Shown one piece after another: positions 11,646 through 22,520 of a stretch of 64,000 nt of DNA. Position 1 is the stretch's first letter. Every line of letters starts with the position of its first letter. The notes under the pieces are model-generated. The model did not search any database. It was not told the DNA's origin and worked only from the letters and a program-made list of their open reading frames with translations. The translations under genes were made by a program, and so were the position numbers. The stretch covers positions 69,870,591 through 69,934,590 of the forward strand of contig NC_067195.1 of assembly GCF_000699445.3 (NCBI RefSeq), read 5' to 3'. Source of the DNA: Schistosoma haematobium (lineage: Eukaryota > Platyhelminthes > Trematoda > Strigeidida > Schistosomatidae).

Positions 11646-12239
11646 TATGAAAATTTATTGTGATTGTAATCATCAACGTGACTTCAACAAACAAAATTTT
11701 ACATTATAATTTTTTTAGAAACTGGGGCTGAATAAACTTTTGCCTAAAAAAGTGAGTCTTCGCAGTGCATTAATTCAATCCTTTTATAAAACTTTGTTTT
11801 CAGTGTCATTTATGAAACTGATTTTCACCGAATCCATTGGCGTAAATAAAGATTGGATTTCTTAAGCCTGACTCTTACGTATTTGAATTTGAACGAGATT
11901 TCTTTGTAGTATATAAATGAACTTGCTAGAATATGTATTAATAACCCTAGTCCGGTATCAACTCTGAATTTCTTCAATCAGTCATACGCAACGTAGAATC
12001 TATTGTAGTGAACGAGAACTCTGGTAGGGAAAACCAATTGTTTAATACAAAATCACGGAGTTCTTTCGTAAAATATGAAAACCATACATGAAATACTTCA
12101 TTTGCAAATCCTCCATCAATTGTCTCAAACTTCATCGTCCCGTCATTGCTATTACAATTACTCTGTGTTTACATCCCCATTCTCTTCTATTCGACCTTCT
12201 GCTACCACGCGTTCCACTTATGATTAGTGTTGCATATTA

Positions 12240-12960
12240 CATATGTCGACCGACATGCCCTGCCAAAAAGTGAGCAAGAACATATCCAGAAAGGTGTTAT
12301 TGAACCATTAAATTTCTCAGAATGAGCTGCATCAATAGTCATGGTAAAAAATCCAATTGCAGCATCCTTTTGTGAGCCTATTGCTGAACTGTGCTCAGAG
12401 AAGTTTTAGAAGTCCATCGGCGCATCACTTACCTTTGTTGGAAGATCTTTTCTCCAAGCTAGGTAGAGGTAAATTTTCTCAAACTTTGATCTGTCAGAAA
12501 CTTACCTACAAATTCCAGTAGCTGTAGAATACAGAGAATTTCTAGTCAATAATACGCACAAGGTTCATTCCGATATAACCGATCCTTTCAGAGTGAAAGA
12601 CACACCCTCTATATTCCACCTAATGATAGACATCATGTTATAGGATACCTCAGGTGCTGCAGTTTATTTAGATGATATTATAATCATAGCAACAAATTAA
12701 ATGCATTTTGAGATGAAATTTGATCTGATGCTTTCATGTATAGCTGAATATATCTTCCTTTTTCGTGCATAAAAGTGGAATATTTGCATGTAACGTTTAC
12801 GGTTTGTAGGTTTCATAAACACGAAAGAATATCAAACGCAGCTAATATTAAAGGAATGAAAATCATGTTTGGACAAACAGACGTTCCTTTGCTATGGGAA
12901 TTTTCGGGATTGGGTAGTCACTGTAGAACATCCATCTCTGGTCTTTACATGCTTTGAATT
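12240..12960 (+). pseudogene. Ty3/gypsy LTR-retrotransposon reverse transcriptase relic
   Basis: Broken frames give typical Ty3/gypsy RT patterns: EQEHIQKGVIEPLNFSE, where a stop replaces the usual Trp, then AASIVMVK, EVHR, and the catalytic block AVYLDDIIIIA at about 12656-12688. A C-terminal stretch with EYIF and GFI follows. Frameshifts and stops are frequent and no LTRs were found at its sides, so it is an old relic. It lies in the 7.3-kb ACSL intron. Confidence 0.7.
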
Positions 12961-13026
12961 ACGGTATGAGATCAGTTATCCTACACATCTGCACCAGCAG
13001 ATTTGTAAAAGCAATCGCATGTACTC

Positions 13027-13029
<3 letters not shown>

Positions 13030-13084
<55 letters not shown>
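13030..13084. repeat. (TA)n microsatellite
   Basis: About 27 uninterrupted TA dinucleotides lie just outside the left flank of the LINE-B insertion. The tract is expected to vary in length between individuals. An open frame through it (YIYIYI) is not a gene. Confidence 0.98.
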
Positions 13085-13088
<4 letters not shown>

Positions 13089-13345
13089 TACCTATTGACA
13101 GCATATTAAATACAACAGTTCCTTTTCAGTCAGTCAGTCAGTCAGTCAGTCAGTCAGCTACAACGTAGGACCAGGCACATATGTGCATCGGTCCAGGTTG
13201 CCATACCTCATTAATACAACAAGATGGACACCGGATTCATAAAAGTAGTTAATTCAGAGGTGGTAATATATAAAAGAAAGATTGCAATAAGGATATAGTA
13301 CAGGAAGAAAGAATTAGTTCGTAGAAAGAAAGATATGAAGTGATT

Positions 13346-15657
13346 TTAATCTCTTAGTTTAAGGGAAGACGGGGAGTGTACACACCGACACCATTGTGAT
13401 CGATTCTGAGCCATGTCACCAAGAGTCTTCAACCATTGGTTACGACAGTCACGCGGACCCCAACCAAGTAGTCTGCATCTACCAACATGGCTCAGACTAG
13501 AAGTTAGTGACTTCAAGCACTGATGCCACGTTTTGGTTTGGCCGCCCCTTACTTTCTTCCAACCATCTCCAACACCGGTTAGCATTGCACGTCGTGGTAA
13601 TCGGTGTTCAGGCATACGTAACACGTGGCCCAACCATCTCAGTCGATGAAGATTCATAACCTTATCAACTGATTTACCATCATTTCCTAATACCCTGCGT
13701 CTAACCTCACTATTACTTACCCGATGATCCCAGCAGACGCCAGCAATATTTCTAAGATATCTGTGGTCAAATACTAATAGCTTACGAGTGTCTTCTACTC
13801 TTAATGGCCATGTTTCGCTGCCGTAAATTAAAACAGAACGGACTGCCGCGCAGTATACTCGTCCTTTTATTGATAGACGGATATCTCGCCTTCGCCATAG
13901 GCAAAAGCCAAACAAGCTTTTCGAATCCGTGCTGAGATTTCGTCCGATACCAACCCATTAGGGCTGATCAGACTTCCAAGATAAGTGAAGTTGTCAACAC
14001 GTTCGACTACTTCACTCCCTATCCTTAGTTCAGGTGTTGACGCAGACCAGTCCTCAAGCAAAAACTTGCATTTAGAGGGAGAGAAGCGCATTCCAAACAT
14101 TCTGGCATTGTTGCTTAGTGCTACCGAAAGACTCTACATTTTATCAGCGTCTTCACCAAACAGGACTATATCATCTGTGTATTCTAAGTCGATAAGTGGA
14201 CCTCCTGGTAGGAGATCAATACCCGAGAATTCAATCGACGAGAGTGTTATTTCCATCAATATGTCTATGATGAAGTTAAACAAAAATGGGGAAAGTGGAC
14301 AGCCTTGACAGACACCACTTGATGTTGTAAAAGTAGATGACAATTCGCCATAAGCTCTGACCCGACTAGTAGTGTTCAAGTGAAGAGCCTTTACAAGGTT
14401 TATGTACTTCTGAGGTACGCGTTTCAATCACAGACACTGCCACAGAATCTCGCGGTCTACCGAGTCAAATGCTGCTTTTAAGTCAAGAAAGACCACCATT
14501 GTCGGATGCTGATAAGTATGCCTGTGTTCTAGAACCTGACGAATGGCGACCAGGTCTGAAGCCAGCTTGGTTCTCTCGTGTTTGCAATTCATGAGTCTTA
14601 GTTAGGCGTTTGATAATTATCGAGGCTAGTATTTTAGATACTATATTAGTTAAACTAATCCCTCTGTGGTTGTCACAGAATGATTTTGACCCTTTCTTAT
14701 ATATTGGGACGATAAGTGATTGCGACTAGTCAGATGGGATAACGTCTAATTCCCAGATCTTAGCTAAAATATTAGTCAAACTAATCGCTAAAATTGAACC
14801 ACCATCCTTATAGACCTCTGGGGCCAATCCATGTGGACCAACTGCCATTCCTCGTTTCAGATTAACTATAGCCTTCTCAACCTCAGCAAGAGTTGGGAGA
14901 CCTACTTCAATGTTCCATTCACATTGTCTGGGAATGGATACCCTCTAGAGTAGCTGAAGGCCAGTTGAACTGTTCCCTAAAATGTTCCGCCCATCGTTCT
15001 AAACGTCTGGACTGGGAGCAGATGAGTGTATCGTCTTTTTCCTAAATAATCTCACTTACACTTGACTTATTAATTCCAGTTTCTTTTATTAGTCTGTAGA
15101 GCTGTCTTGTGTTCCCTATAGTCGCCGCCTTTTCCATCTCTTTTGCTTTCGTTACCCACCACTGCTCACGGTCATTCCTTAGACGTTTTCTTAACCTAGA
15201 TCTGATTTGTTGTCGTTCTTCATCATGTTCGGAACCTGATGGGACGAGTTTGCGAGAATCCATCAGTGTGATAGACCTTGAAGAAATCCACTGGTTCTTT
15301 GTAACCCTGTGGTTTAAATCACTGATAGATGTCACTGCTGTTTCCACAGCTGTTTGTATGTCTTTCCAAGCAACATCTGGGTCAGCCTCGTCTTCAGAAC
15401 TACCTAAGTGTGACCTCAGTTGTTCCTGGAACCTACTTTTGGTTTCCTCGCTACTCAGTTCGGTTCTAATGGGTCTTTTTACTGAGGCTTTTTTGCGTCC
15501 AGTGAGGCGCAAGCAGATGCGTGCCCGTATTAGGGCGTGGTCGGAGTCCAAGCAGGTACTCCAGAATGAGCGACAATCTTCTACCGACCCTCTTCAACGA
15601 CGACTGATGGCAATATAGTCTACTTGAGTCCATCGTTGGTTTGGTGTAGGGGGTCAT
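13346..15657 (-). pseudogene. LINE-B ORF part 2: end of endonuclease, reverse transcriptase, C-terminus
   Basis: The reading frame is in pieces: 15042-15551 (SDHALIRARI, then a linker helix), 14134-14427 (RVPQKYINLVKAL, QGCPLSPFLFNF, and LEYTDDIVLF, where YADD is changed to YTDD), 13867-14100 (SPSKCKFLLEDW, FTYLGSLISPNG) and 13346-13915 (LIYGSETWPLRVEDTRK, RWLGHVLRMP). The RT palm start around 14430-15000 is present but frameshifted. This RT is inactive as read. Confidence 0.85.
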
Positions 15658-16652
15658 CGTGTTAGACGATGTCTCTCCTTATGCTTAAAATTGGTGTTTG
15701 CTAAAAATAAGCGATTGTCTGAGCACAGTTGCAGCAGACGGTCACCATTATCTGTTCGCTGTGCCGGGATGATAAAATATCCTCGTAAATGCCTTTCTGT
15801 TTGGTTTAAGCTACCTATCTGAGCAATAAAGTCACCCCCTACGAGTACTATGTCTGAGCGTTTAGCTCTCTGAAGAAGTTCGGACAGCTTTCTGTGAAAT
15901 TCATCTTTCACTTCATCTGAGCTGCAGTCAGTAGGAGCGTAGGCAGAAACGACGAAAAGGCAACGACGTGTGTCCCTATCATTCTGAGTTCTTACGTAGC
16001 CGTTTAGCCGAACAGCACATAGACGACTGTTGACGGGGATCCACTCTAGCAGTGCTTGTTCGGCCCACATGCTTAGTGCTATGCCTACACCTGCCAGTCC
16101 ATGAGAACTGGCCATCGGGTCGCCAGATACACGGAGGGTGTATCTCGTTGGCTCTCCGTTTTTCCGAGGTGAGGTCAAGTGAATAACCACACTGGAATCC
16201 TGTGTGCGTGTTTCGAAGACACAGCACACATCAATGGTAAGAGACTCTAGGGTTTTAGCCAAGGAAGCCTGCTGACCGATTTGACATAGGGTTCGTACGT
16301 TGAAGGCTCCAATGTGTAGTTTGGAGCGAGGTTTCAGTAGACTTGGGACAGTGTTTTGAGCACTAGAATCGTTGGCTATGGTGACACTTGAGGAGGAAGC
16401 CGAAGGAGGAAATTTAGAGTTGAAAGTCGATATGGGAGGAATAATAGGAATTGAAGAGGGAGGTTGATTATGAATACAGTGGTCTTGAGTGCTGTTAGAG
16501 GTATGAGGGCGGTTATCACTTCCCAGTTGCCCACACCGTGGAAGGGTTGTTCTAGAGGTACCTGTAAACGAAATTGTATTAAAGGTGGTCTTGGTGACCT
16601 GAGAGCGTGACCGCAGTGCCCAAGGAACAACTGCTTGAGGTCGGTCACACAC
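15654..16652 (-). pseudogene. LINE-B ORF part 1: low-complexity N-terminus and endonuclease
   Basis: It has 332 residues. The Ser/Thr/Pro-rich N-terminus (about 1-110) carries no recognised domain. From about 115 the EEP endonuclease begins: GAFNVRTLCQIGQQ, VCCVFETRTQ (usual Ser-Glu-Thr replaced by Phe-Glu-Thr), SAYAPTDCSSDE, and VGGDFIAQIGSL (the usual Asn after GDF is Ile). The frame stops where the endonuclease should continue to its SDH motif, which appears in the next frame as SDHALIRARI. The protein nicks target DNA to prime reverse transcription. Confidence 0.85.
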
Positions 16653-17170
16653 GACCTTTTTATGGTTAATTTTTGTGTTAGCTCCGTACTTATTGAGACC
16701 TTATCGCCGAAGACGGATATCCGTGGGATAAGTTTAGGTGTGCATTTTTAGGGTCGACCTTTTCTAACCCCACCCCCCTTGTGGGAAGGCAGCATCGCTG
16801 TCATGCTGGTTGTCCGAAGCAAACCTTACTGCTGTCACACCTTTGTACAGTCAGCAGTACGACTTCACCTTCGGACTCTGAGTTTGTTGTTTCTAGACTT
16901 ACCGCTCTTCAACCGACCTGTCTGACATGGTAGGACCTTGAGGAACGGTTGTTCCAGCCAGTATAGCTCGGTTGCTTCATCACGATAGGCAAGCCCGACC
17001 ACCACGTCAAGGTGGCAACAACGGTCGGGACAGTTCCTTTTATCCTGTAGTAATTAAATATTAGTAATCGAAATGTTCATAGATTGTTATGTTTTCCAAC
17101 AATCGATGATGGAAACATGTATCTTTACATTAAAAAAAACATTTTCAGTTATTCCTTTTTCTTTTAAAAG

Positions 17171-17222
17171 AACCCGTTACCAACAGACCTTTATATGATT
17201 TCCTACACTAGTGGAAGTACTG
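17171..17222 (+). CDS. ACSL: ACSL coding exon with the ATP-binding P-loop
   Basis: This short exon encodes NPLPTDLYMISYTSGST plus one base, the first half of the AMP-binding signature. The glycine and the LPKG half come from the next exon. Acceptor is AAAAG and donor is GTAAGC. Other upstream AGs put a stop codon in frame, so this start is the consistent one. It directly follows the full-length LINE-B insertion in the preceding intron. Confidence 0.92.
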
Positions 17223-17779
17223 GTAAGCATATATCTTGTACTGTATTTCAAGTAACTGAAATATCGATATGCTCGTCAATTTAAGTGTATTTTTAACTTT
17301 ACTGATTAAAACGCCAGTGTTTCTAAAAATTCTTTTTCTCGCTTAAACATCAGTAAGGAAATCATGTCCTGTGCAGTCATAACAAGCTAAGTGATTCGTC
17401 TCAAGTAGATTCCCTTTTTTAAGAATATCTATCCCTATTGGCAGATAAAATGACAAATCACTGTAACATCCTTTTCTGTCCGTAACTGTTTAACCAATTA
17501 ACTTTCACTCCATAGAGTCCAGAATTAGGTAAGTGCCTGAATACAAAACAGCCGTCAGAACAAAGTGTATAGAAAGCAAGTACATAAAGTTGGCTGGTTG
17601 TTAGAGAAATAATCTGGTTATGCAGGCTACCACCTTTTTGAAAGTGTAGAACTAATTCAATAGAAGTTGATCGTTCTGTCTCTGTACTAACTGAATTGTT
17701 TTAGAAGTCAATCGAAGATTTTTAGGTTACTATTATTTGATTATAGGCGTCTCCGAAGCATTGCTTATTTATTTTGCGA

Positions 17780-17960
17780 CTGCTGAGTGAATCTCCATCT
17801 ACTGAGGCGATTAAGACGTATTATGTAGGCCCAGCCACCACCTAGCTCGACAGAGGTATTGTCTACGCTTGAGGTAAATCGGAAGAAAGCTAGGAGTGGC
17901 CAAATGAAGACATGATATCAATCCATAAAGTCATTGATACTCAAGCAGTTTTGGTGGGAG
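17780..17960 (+). pseudogene. Degenerate LINE-B C-terminal fragment
   Basis: Translation around 17865-17945 resembles the LINE-B C-terminus (NRKKARSGQMKT for the usual GWKKxRGGQTKTW, then a KSL block), preceded by a weak match to the RWLGHVLR region. It is short and heavily mutated, with no tail found. Confidence 0.45.
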
Positions 17961-18100
17961 GTAAGTTTAGATATGTTTACTCTCTAGTGTCGCTTAGATC
18001 CTGAATTTCAAAACGATTTTATACCTTCTATTCAGCAAATCCATTCTTTTCTAATATATTCCCTACACTTAGTGTTTCTCACTATCACCGATACTACTAC

Positions 18101-18617
18101 TGTGGTGGACGCTACTCACAGGATTGTTTGTAAGTAGTATATAGCGGAACGTGGCATCGAATTTGTAGCAATTGTCAAACCGATTGAAGAGTTTGCGTAC
18201 ATCGAAAGCGCGGCGTTGTTAGGACACACCGAATGATGCAAATGGACAATTAAAGACTATGTGTATTTATTATGTAAATACTTTGTAAATTCTCACAACA
18301 GATATATATCCCTCCTACCTACTGCCTTCTACTTTTGGTGTCGCTGCCAGGATCAAGATAAGAGTGCCATGGCCGGAGCAGTTTGAAACGGAGACATCGG
18401 GAGCTACTACCTCCTCAGACAGTTTGAGACGATAGCAGGACTTGTCGGTGTGTTCTGCTATCTGAATTGTCTTCTCATTTTGTCCTCAAGTGTTCGGTCA
18501 ACACCGCACTTTAGATGTACACAAACTCTTCACTCGGTTTGAAAATTGTTACAAATTCGATGCCACTTTCCCGCTATATACTACTTAAAAGCAATCCTGT
18601 GAGTAGCGTCCACTACA
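18101..18617. mobile_element. 517-bp terminal-inverted-repeat element (MITE-like)
   Basis: The first ~119 bp (18101-18219, TGTGGTGGACGCTACTCACA...) and the last ~119 bp (18499-18617, ending TGAGTAGCGTCCACTACA) are imperfect reverse complements. The centre is non-coding. I found no convincing target-site duplication, so the superfamily is undetermined. It lies in the intron between the two P-loop exons. Confidence 0.8.
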
Positions 18618-18870
18618 CTTCTAATATGATATTTTGATGGTTTCATCTTGCTATGCTATAGCAATTCGGACCAAGATATATGTGACAGGTCCTACACTGT
18701 ACATAACTGACTGAATCCGTAAAGGATTTGTATTTGTTAGGCTTGTTAAGAAAGTTCTTGGTTTTTCATTAGTTAGCAGACACAATCAGGGCAAAATATT
18801 TCATGTTGTCAGGTATTCTTGTTGTATACAAGAATAAAACACTTAAAAACCTCACTTTTTGTTGATGTAG

Positions 18871-18950
18871 GTTTGCCCAAAGGAGTTCTGATTAGGCACA
18901 AAGAATTTGCATCTTCCGTAATTGCACTTCATGAATCTTTTGAATTCAAG
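18871..18950 (+). CDS. ACSL: ACSL coding exon
   Basis: It encodes GLPKGVLIRHKEFASSVIAL and then HESFEFK, completing the ATP-binding loop. The first codon GGT is made from one base of the previous exon and two of this one. Acceptor is GATGTAG and donor is GTAAAC. Confidence 0.94.
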
Positions 18951-19589
18951 GTAAACCAATGTGTCATTTTAGCATATTATCTGTTTAATTAGTAATGGAT
19001 TTTCTTAAATATGTTAGTTATACAAATATACAAATCCTGGATGCTTGAATAATAAACGTAATTTATTTCAGTGATATTAATATATTCTGGCTGTTTCAGT
19101 TTTATTCCCTATATTATCAGTAAATCAAAAGTGATAAGCAATTAAGTTCTTTCTGTGGGTTTCACTTCGGTAGTCTACAGTCTCCTACGATTCAGATAGA
19201 TATGTTGAGTTTTTTTATATTTTTTGTATGTATCAATTGAAAAGGCTGAAAATTCAGTATGTTTTACGTTAAAACCGATGCTGGCTACACGAATTTAAAC
19301 ATCAGTGCAAGAGTTGACGCTATAAGTAAATGCAACACAAATACACTATAACGAAATATGCACCAAACTCTAATTGACTCTTCATTTAACCTCAACCACT
19401 AGGAAGATGTAAGAAAGCAAATGATTTACTCCGTACTCCAACTGGATGGTTTTTAGTGGCCCAAGATCTTTCTTCAGGTAGATAGTTTCTGATTGTTATC
19501 AAGTGATTGCTGTCAAATATACATCCTGGTTATCCTCGTATATAATCATTGACTTAACTGGCGTCAAATACGAAAATGAGTTTTTGAAT

Positions 19590-19935
19590 ACGTATATTTC
19601 ATACAATTATTGATCGAGACAAACGAGCGGAGAAGAGAAGAGGGCGACGCAAAATGACGCGCAGCGGAGAAGTGTTAGCCAACTCAATTGAACCATGAGT
19701 GAATCGATGTTTATAGTCAGACAAAAATAAGCTACAGACATGTGATGAGTAAGGTGAGAAGTACACACATACTCTAACATAAAAACAGTCAAGGTTGATA
19801 ATCGAATAATTAACAAGGTCATAACGTGACTCAAGAAGAATGGATAAATTAGCTTGTCCATAAGCTGGAACAAGCTATGTGGGCTTAACGTAGCGACCGG
19901 TACCACAGGTTACATGTAAAGCACGTGGTTACTTA
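19590..19935 (-). repeat. Unclassified dispersed repeat, copy 1
   Basis: Its reverse complement matches 51880-52160 with many substitutions. Shared blocks include TGACCTTGTTA, GACTGTTTTTAT, CACATGTCTGTAGCTT, TTTGTCTGACTATAAA and GCGCGTCATTT. A 99-codon open frame on the reverse strand lies in it but shows no family resemblance. It may be part of an LTR or of a retroelement UTR. Confidence 0.6.
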
Positions 19936-20167
19936 TGGGACTTCTGGATGTAGCCTTAATAATTAGTCATTCAGGGTGTGAGTTGGTTTTGTCGCTTCTG
20001 GTTGAACAATATCCCTATGACGATCGTTGAAAATCCTTTTCCGGTTGATTTGAGTAGAATTTTCGAGAAATAATGCATTTCCCAATAGATTAGACTTATG
20101 TAACTAGACAAACTTTAATGCTTATCCAGTGGTTGATTTTGTTTTTCTTTTATATTCTTTATTTCAG

Positions 20168-20236
20168 ATGATCAATTCTAATTCAGTACATCTCTCATAT
20201 CTCCCACTGCCACATATGATGGAACAAGTAGCAATG
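20168..20236 (+). CDS. ACSL: ACSL coding exon
   Basis: It encodes 23 residues, including the diagnostic motif HLSYLPLPHMMEQVAM. It is the adenylate-forming 'SYLPLaHmfEr' block. It is phase 0 at both ends, with acceptor TTTCAG and donor GTAAAC. Confidence 0.94.
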
Positions 20237-20309
20237 GTAAACTGTCCTATTTTTAACTCATTTTTGTCTTGGTTGTTCGAATTAAACTTCACACCATCGC
20301 TTAAGTTAG

Positions 20310-20490
20310 TGGATATCTGGACTTAGTGGCTAAGTAGATAACGCGATGACGTTTGAAGCGAACGGCACTAGGTTCAAGTCCCAGAGTGAACATCAACTCT
20401 AAAATGCAAGTACATCCAGATGCTGAGTCCCGAATCGGGAAGAAACGCGCCACCCGGATCCCACTTCTAGCCACCATCCATCTTTGTCCT
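20310..20490 (+). mobile_element. tRNA-headed SINE with hammerhead domain (Smα-like)
   Basis: The head carries an A-box-like TAGTGGCTAAGTAG and a good Pol III B box, GGTTCAAGTCC at 20371-20381. It is followed by a domain collinear with the schistosome Smα hammerhead ribozyme. This order (tRNA-like head, then ribozyme) is that of the Smα retroposon family. Element ends were not defined by a duplication. It lies between two ACSL exons in a 326-bp intron, so it forms most of that intron. Confidence 0.8.
20408..20480 (+). ncRNA. Hammerhead ribozyme relic
   Basis: TACATCCAG, a core-like GCTGAG, the TCCC-GAATC-GGGA hairpin (stem II), GAAAC, and CCGGATCCCACTTCTAGCC occur in the order and spacing of the schistosome hammerhead. 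The conserved core CUGAUGA is changed at C3 and A6. The cleavage-site NUH triplet appears as CAC, without its U. Stem II ends in a G·A instead of G-C pair. Stem I (ATCCAG with CCGGAT) keeps all but one pair. From knowledge of hammerheads, C3 and A6 changes abolish cleavage, so this copy is probably inactive. Confidence 0.75.
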
Positions 20491-20562
20491 ATTCTTATGC
20501 CTTTTTGATGGTTATCAGTATTAATTTTAGTAGGTAACCATTTCCATTCAAAACGTTATCAG

Positions 20563-20706
20563 ATATTTCTGTTAGGGACAACCTATGGTTTTATGAGAAC
20601 TGAGACATCGACTGGAAATGACATCAATGTTTTCAAATATCTACCTTTTAAAAATAACAGATCTTTTAGTGATGAATTTATTCATTTTGAGGATGTTAAG
20701 TGTAGG
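20563..20706 (+). CDS. ACSL: ACSL coding exon
   Basis: It encodes 48 residues, IFLLGTTYGFMRTETSTGND to FEDVKCR. The first part matches the family's 'l..Ga.iGF..Gd' region. The remainder, rich in Phe and Asp, replaces the short ACSL loop before 'lkPT.f..VPR' and looks longer than usual. Both splice sites are canonical and the frame runs on into the next exon, so I accept the whole exon. Confidence 0.82.
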
Positions 20707-21000
20707 GTGAGTAAACGTATGTCAAACCCCCAAGTTCGACAACTGAAGTTTACTCAGTTGTAGTGTCTTACTGTGCTTTTTTTCTAACAAGAACAAAAAA
20801 CTGTTCAGTAGCCCCTAGTCTTCCTTGGTTTTCCAGCTAATGTTCATCTGCATTGGAAAACATATTTAATCTACTTTAGTTTGATACGTTTTTGTTGTCC
20901 TTCCAATAGTGTTTTCATAAGAATTCTATTAGTTCAGTATTTATCACTTAAAGAACTTTGAATCGCAACCTTTATGAAATATGTAATATTGTATCTTGGT

Positions 21001-21052
21001 ATTTACTTACTTCTGTTATCCCTCGTGGAGGAGCATAGGCCACATACCAGGA
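21001..21052 (-). mobile_element. 52-bp LINE-A tip insertion with 11-bp target duplication
   Basis: The sequence is just the terminal LINE-A 3' end (TTACTTAC tail, then the conserved CCTCGTGGAGGAGCATAGGC). It is flanked by perfect TGTATCTTGGT repeats at 20990-21000 and 21053-21063. It is an extreme 5'-truncated retroinsertion in an ACSL intron. Confidence 0.85.
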
Positions 21053-21405
21053 TGTATCTTGGTGTATTTAGTCTAGTTCCTGATGAGTTGTATTCTGTAT
21101 CGTTTGAGGACAATTAACCCTGTATCATTTTTAATCAAACACTCTTCATCACTTATCATGAAACTACCAGCCAAAGTTAACTAATTATGTAAAAACGATT
21201 ATCTGATGCAAAATGAATATAACTCTCATGTTCATGCTTTGTAATGCTTTACTCCTAGACCTTTTGGAGTTATTATTATATGATTTTGAAAAAATCCAAG
21301 TAAACCATACTGGAAGAAATCGATTACTTTTAATTATCTTTTTTGAGTAGTCAATTTTATCAACATTATTTTTTTACTAATTGATTGTCTGATTTATTTT
21401 TTTAG

Positions 21406-21623
21406 TCTTCTCATATTCTGATGGGAGCTTGTTCGGGATTTCTAACAGAATCTATTGATGGTCTACTGGATGATGCTCATATTTTGAGACCAACTTTACT
21501 GGCTATAGTTCCACGTGTACTTTCTCGTCTGTACACAAAATATCAAGGTGCATTGGGTGATTCCGTAGTAAAAAATCAACTTTATAATTACATAGTGAAG
21601 AAAAAATTAGCTGAACAAAAACG
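21406..21623 (+). CDS. ACSL: ACSL coding exon
   Basis: It encodes 72 residues plus two bases, starting SSHILMGACSGFLTE. It contains the family block LRPTLLAIVPRVLSRLYTKY, followed by a charged helical stretch ending KKLAEQK. The open frame continues past 21623, but the GT there joins in phase to the next exon, giving an arginine codon. Confidence 0.92.
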
Positions 21624-21787
21624 GTATATTTTCTTGTTTTTCACAGATATTTTAGAAAATCAATACTCTAAAGCATTCACGATTGTGAAGACAGGGTTAT
21701 ACTCATTTAAATTTTCACAAAATCGATCAAACTAATACCGATTGTATAGAGTTTTCCAAGTGTGTTCTTTCTGAGTAACTAAAGATA

Positions 21788-21812
21788 GACAGATAGATAG
21801 ATAGATAGAGAG
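21788..21812. repeat. (GATA)n microsatellite
   Basis: About five to six copies of a GATA/AGAT tetranucleotide lie in an ACSL intron shortly after exon 21406-21623. Confidence 0.85.
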
Positions 21813-22387
21813 TGAAAACTGACCTAGTTGTAATCTTGACTGTTTTCTTTTATATCAATGTCGACTAATAAACAAACGTATAAATATGCTTTGAATTAAC
21901 TATGAATGAAATGAATTTTTTTAAATAAAACAAAACAAATAGAATTCACTTTTGCATATTTCCAGTTTTCTCTTAGTACCATTTAGATGATGATAGTTTC
22001 AAATAAATAGAGCATTTGGTAGATTGTTATTAAGAAAAATAATTCCCTGAAGAGGTAGCTTACACTGAGTTATGAAATGTCAGAAAATTTAAAAAAAATT
22101 AATTTTTCTACTCATTGAGAGATTATAAATGACGAACAAAAACGTTCAACAGTGAACATTATCAGTAAACTAGGTTATTTGTTTACAAATATTCTCCGAA
22201 AATATTTGAATAGTTCATTATTTCCATAATTCAGTTAAGTGTTTACAATGGTTGTTCACTAAGAATCGGTCGTTCTCATATTTGTCTAGTCGCTAATGCT
22301 CATCAAAGTTTATCGAATAAGTTGCAATGTGATCGTCAGTCTAAGTAAATCGAAATCACATACACTATGTTTGAAGGTCATTGGAAC

Positions 22388-22520
22388 TAAATACTGAACT
22401 TAAGTTTCGTGCCACGTGGCGCTCGTTAGCATGGCGTACATGTAACGTTGAAGTAACTGATACCCCTGGTGGAGTTCGAACCCAGATCATTCAGTTTGAA
22501 ATGTTACCACTGAAATATTT
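22388..22520 (-). repeat. Possible tRNA-derived SINE
   Basis: On the reverse strand an AGTGGTAACATT segment is followed by GGGTTCGAACTCC, a close Pol III B box, at spacing similar to a tRNA. The rest does not fold as a functional tRNA in any way I can confirm. No second copy was found in the window. Confidence 0.4.

Larger units (their letters stand above)
13127..17029 (-). mobile_element. Full-length LINE-B (endonuclease + RT), 12-bp target duplication
   Basis: This 3.9-kb non-LTR retrotransposon is on the reverse strand. Its exact flanks ACAGTTCCTTTT occur at 13115-13126 and 17030-17041. The (CAGT)n tail at 13127 marks the 3' end. The 5' UTR (about 16650-17029) has a GC-rich start. The ORF holds an EEP-type endonuclease followed by reverse transcriptase and a C-terminal region with the pattern RWLGHVLRMPEHRLPRRA. 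It is broken by stops and frameshifts (e.g. near 15654, 15042 and 14430), so it is not autonomous now. It lies antisense in the largest ACSL intron, just upstream of the P-loop exon. Confidence 0.92.

Noticed and set aside
12869..13168. 99-codon frame with a YIYIYI run
   Set aside because: Produced by the (TA)n microsatellite and the (CAGT)n tail of LINE-B.
15109..15618. 169-codon plus-strand frame
   Set aside because: Antisense of the LINE-B linker and endonuclease, which reads clearly on the reverse strand.
22388..22520. Reverse-strand tRNA gene suggested by a good B box
   Set aside because: No complete cloverleaf or anticodon arm could be made out; listed only as a possible SINE.
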